DNA of 16,336 nucleotides, taken from contig CANHIR010000022.1 in the NCBI GenBank assembly GCA_947461015.1, forward strand, positions 1 through 16,336, written 5' to 3'. Below are positions 15,501 to 16,336 of the stretch, in pieces. Every line of letters starts with the position of its first letter. Position 1 is the stretch's first letter. The notes under the pieces are model-generated. The model did no database searches. It had not been told where the DNA came from and was given only the letters and a program-made list of their open reading frames with translations. The translations under genes and the position numbers were made by a program. The DNA is from Bacteroidota bacterium (GTDB lineage Bacteria; Bacteroidota; Bacteroidia; Chitinophagales; Chitinophagaceae).

Positions 15501-16336
15501 TGTCCCTTTGCTAAAAACATTATTTTTTTTGAAAACAATATATCTGAAGTATATGCTCCATTGGTCATACTAAAATTAAGTGGATGCACATTTGTAAAGC
15601 TGCTGCCCTGATTACTACTTTTGTATAATGGACTGTTGGTAGGCGAACTGGTTGTATACACATTGCCTAGGTTGTCCGCCCTTACGACAAAGCCATCATA
15701 TGCACTAGAAAGCGTGGTCCAGTTTAACCCATTATCTGTAGACTTGTAAAATCCGCTTGCATAAATATTTCCATAAATATCTTTTGTAACACTTGGTGGA
15801 TCTAGGCCGCCTATTTTTTGTGTCCAGTTATTTGAGTTGTTAGAATACCAAATTCCTCTGCTTGAACCTTTTACGGTTAAAACGGATCCAGTTGCAGTGG
15901 TAAATACAATATCCATGGGGCCACATCCAAAACCAAAGTCTTGAACATTGGTCCAGCTGGTACCATTATCCGATGAGCGATACATTCCATTATGATTAGT
16001 GGATGCATAAATACTATTGTTGGCATCTACGCCTAAGGCCATAAAATTATGATCACCTAAAGCAGGAAAACTTGAAAGCTGTACCCAGGTATTTCCCCTG
16101 TCTGTGCTCTTATAAATTTTATCGCTATTCCAAGAGGGAAGCGCGTATAAATTTCCATATAAATCTTTTTTAACATTGTAAATTTCTTTGCCCGTTAACC
16201 TACGTTGCCATTTATTATAAGATATTAAAATAGAATCTATGGAAAGTGTAATACTTGCTCCACTACAAATGGTAGTATCATTATTTAAAATATTTGCTTT
16301 TACCAAACTCACATAACTACTGTCCGAAGCAATACA
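12533..16336 (-). CDS. Giant multidomain T9SS type B cargo protein (adhesin-like), 5' end outside window
   Basis: A surface or secreted protein, at least 1267 residues here. The frame is open to the right edge. A GTG at 16310-16312 is not a true start, because the upstream codons (reading CIASDSSY) continue a repeat seen again at about 14981-15010. From the N-terminal side: the end of one Ig-like unit; an Ig-like unit split by a BNR/Asp-box beta-propeller (about 15320-16225, with STDRGNTW, SSDNGTSW and STDNGLNW boxes); a plain unit; a second unit split by a LamG-like jelly roll (about 14354-14893); then Ig-like units including three close 71-73-residue repeats; a PKD-like unit; and the T9SS type B sorting domain (12533-12811; FVPTAFSPNSDALND, FNRYGYLVFET, GWDGRKNG). 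The sorting domain directs secretion through the outer membrane. Function is not known; sugar or surface binding is plausible from the domains. No catalytic motif was recognised. Confidence 0.95.
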   Translation of the reverse strand, partial: CIASDSSYVSLVKANILNNDTTICSGASITLSIDSILISYNKWQRRLTGKEIYNVKKDLYGNLYALPSWNSDKIYKSTDRGNTWVQLSSFPALGDHNFMALGVDANNSIYASTNHNGMYRSSDNGTSWTNVQDFGFGCGPMDIVFTTATGSVLTVKGSSRGIWYSNNSNNWTQKIGGLDPPSVTKDIYGNIYASGFYKSTDNGLNWTTLSSAYDGFVVRADNLGNVYTTSSPTNSPLYKSSNQGSSFTNVHPLNFSMTNGAYTSDILFSKKIMFLAKGQVFYSYNGGSQFRQVDTIKYTTANPSGYYSNPTFRMELLDNRLLVATTDGVQFIDINEQPFKIKWSTGDTTNSITVAPGTTTTYTVTITDGITTCQDQVVVTINNLGGFNPLQDTTTACGQKNTILNAGAGFTSYTWNTGANTQTATASITGKHFVTVTNAQGCTAIDSTFVNLLGINIINNDSTICSGDSVLLTSTSFSVGQNLSTVINNFSTLAAFENNGQGSTALTNDGISGNALTINRPALVRTLKQDYGYGTYEIDAKAGDNISNQGLLLLSKSADMNNANPLIIVDSRASGTDDVGWAFWFNGTKVASATGVNPVSYPNWYHIKVRYTPDSLRFWLNNTLLYETANPPAVSSPTGSVIISTYSVSKYDNFSYTPYVITKSILWSTGETTETIKVKPTATTTYTVKVSNGYTSCQDQVVITVTPPPTITAAGPTTFCNGASVILSSSTNSGNQWYKNGLPITPGGNSQQITITEAGVYSLTANTSTNCLNVKSTNSINILVNALPVLSALSNPVNGIICAGQNVSITASGAISYAWNKGITNGISFNPTLTDTYTVTGTDINGCSNTFSKTITVNALPILTIATNPNNGIICANDPVTLTATGANTYSWDNGVVNGIIFNPNRTLTYTVTGTDINGCKNTSTKTVVITALPIIKANTSNATPCEGDKITLSGTGGTTYVWSDKIVDGVLFSPASSKKYFVTGTAVNGCKNIDSVSIVVNPNPIVTIRNANICEGATANLLASVNFGLASDYHYFWTVPLNAMTPSNAATLNSGVAGTYSIYVVNKNTQCKSSTNTATIIVNPLPLIGNITAPLHFIKIDEQLVLKANPIAGTPPYTYYWNLSDPTKVIGSGQQNFNFKGIGSGIINVSYHVMDANNCLSAESEQYQINILATDLFFVPTAFSPNSDALNDNLKIIAKPEVTALNYFKIFNRYGYLVFETNNLKWGWDGRKNGVMQESDAYYWIAEYKTILGETFKASGQTVLIK
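13334..13984 (-). repeat. Three tandem Ig-like repeats inside the T9SS cargo gene
   Basis: Units at 13766-13984, 13547-13765 and 13334-13546 (219, 219 and 213 bp) each begin (N/T)ALP, contain a Cys exactly 17 residues before a Trp, and share TVTGTDINGC-type ends (TGTAVNGC in the third). The first two are clearly similar at the DNA level: for example the stretches at about 13579-13613 and 13797-13831 differ in only a few bases. This suggests recent duplication or gene conversion. Confidence 0.85.
14219..14974 (-). repeat. Ig-like module interrupted by a LamG-like jelly roll
   Basis: The first half (NNDSTICSGDSVLLTS, about 14912-14974) and second half (LWSTGETTETIKV through CQDQVVITVT, about 14219-14347) match the corresponding halves of the module at 15188-16294. 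The 180-residue insert reads like a LamG or family-16-type beta-sandwich (YGTYEIDAKAGD, WYHIKVRYTPDSLRFWLNN, YDNFSY). No glycosidase catalytic motif is evident. Confidence 0.65.
15188..16294 (-). repeat. Ig-like module interrupted by a beta-propeller
   Basis: The first half (NNDTTICSGASITLS, about 16235-16294) and second half (WSTGDTTNSITV through CQDQVVVTINN, about 15188-15319) together look like one Ig-like unit of this family. About 300 residues lie between, with at least five Asp-box-like turns. It is paralogous to the module at 14219-14974, which shares both halves but not the insert. Confidence 0.65.

Noticed and set aside
16310..16312. GTG as a start codon for the giant cargo protein
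   Set aside because: No signal peptide follows, and the upstream codons continue a repeat unit of the same protein to the window edge, so the gene simply continues outside.

Overview
The window looks like a piece of a Bacteroidota chromosome, probably a Chitinophagales/Sphingobacteriales-type organism. The evidence is low GC, A-rich translation starts without clear Shine-Dalgarno sequences, a TTTG/TAnnTTTG promoter, and a type IX secretion system (T9SS) cargo protein paired with a PorP/SprF protein. It is gene-dense: no stretch over 300 bases lacks a gene, and both window edges cut through a gene.

Region 1 (1-4504, all minus strand). Transcription probably begins left of 4628 and reads DUF502 membrane protein, then serC (phosphoserine aminotransferase), then a DUF1015 protein. 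It ends at a strong hairpin terminator at 1413-1440. Past the terminator a separate unit encodes a long-chain acyl-CoA synthetase, cut by the left edge. The serC-DUF1015 pairing suggests DUF1015 has a role linked to serine; serA and serB are not in the window.

Region 2 (4575-11523, plus strand). This is a four-gene tripartite efflux operon: TetR regulator, TolC-family outer-membrane channel, lipoprotein periplasmic adaptor, and a large RND inner-membrane permease. Gaps are 29-40 bp. A very good Bacteroidota promoter lies just before tetR and overlaps an inverted repeat that could be the TetR operator, so the operon is probably autoregulated. A bidirectional hairpin terminator ends it and also ends the converging operon.

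Region 3 (11526-16336, minus strand). A giant multidomain secreted protein runs off the right edge and ends in a T9SS type B sorting domain. It is followed, 8 bp later, by a PorP/SprF-family gene. The two look like a cargo plus secretion/anchoring-partner cassette.

The most unusual observation is in the giant protein. Its Ig-like modules have a nearly constant Cys-to-Trp spacing (17-18 residues in five modules, 23 in a sixth). In two modules the spacing jumps to 319 and 202 residues, because a BNR/Asp-box beta-propeller and a LamG-like jelly roll, respectively, seem to be inserted inside the Ig-like fold. Uninterrupted modules alternate with the interrupted ones. No mobile elements, CRISPR arrays, tRNA or rRNA genes were seen.
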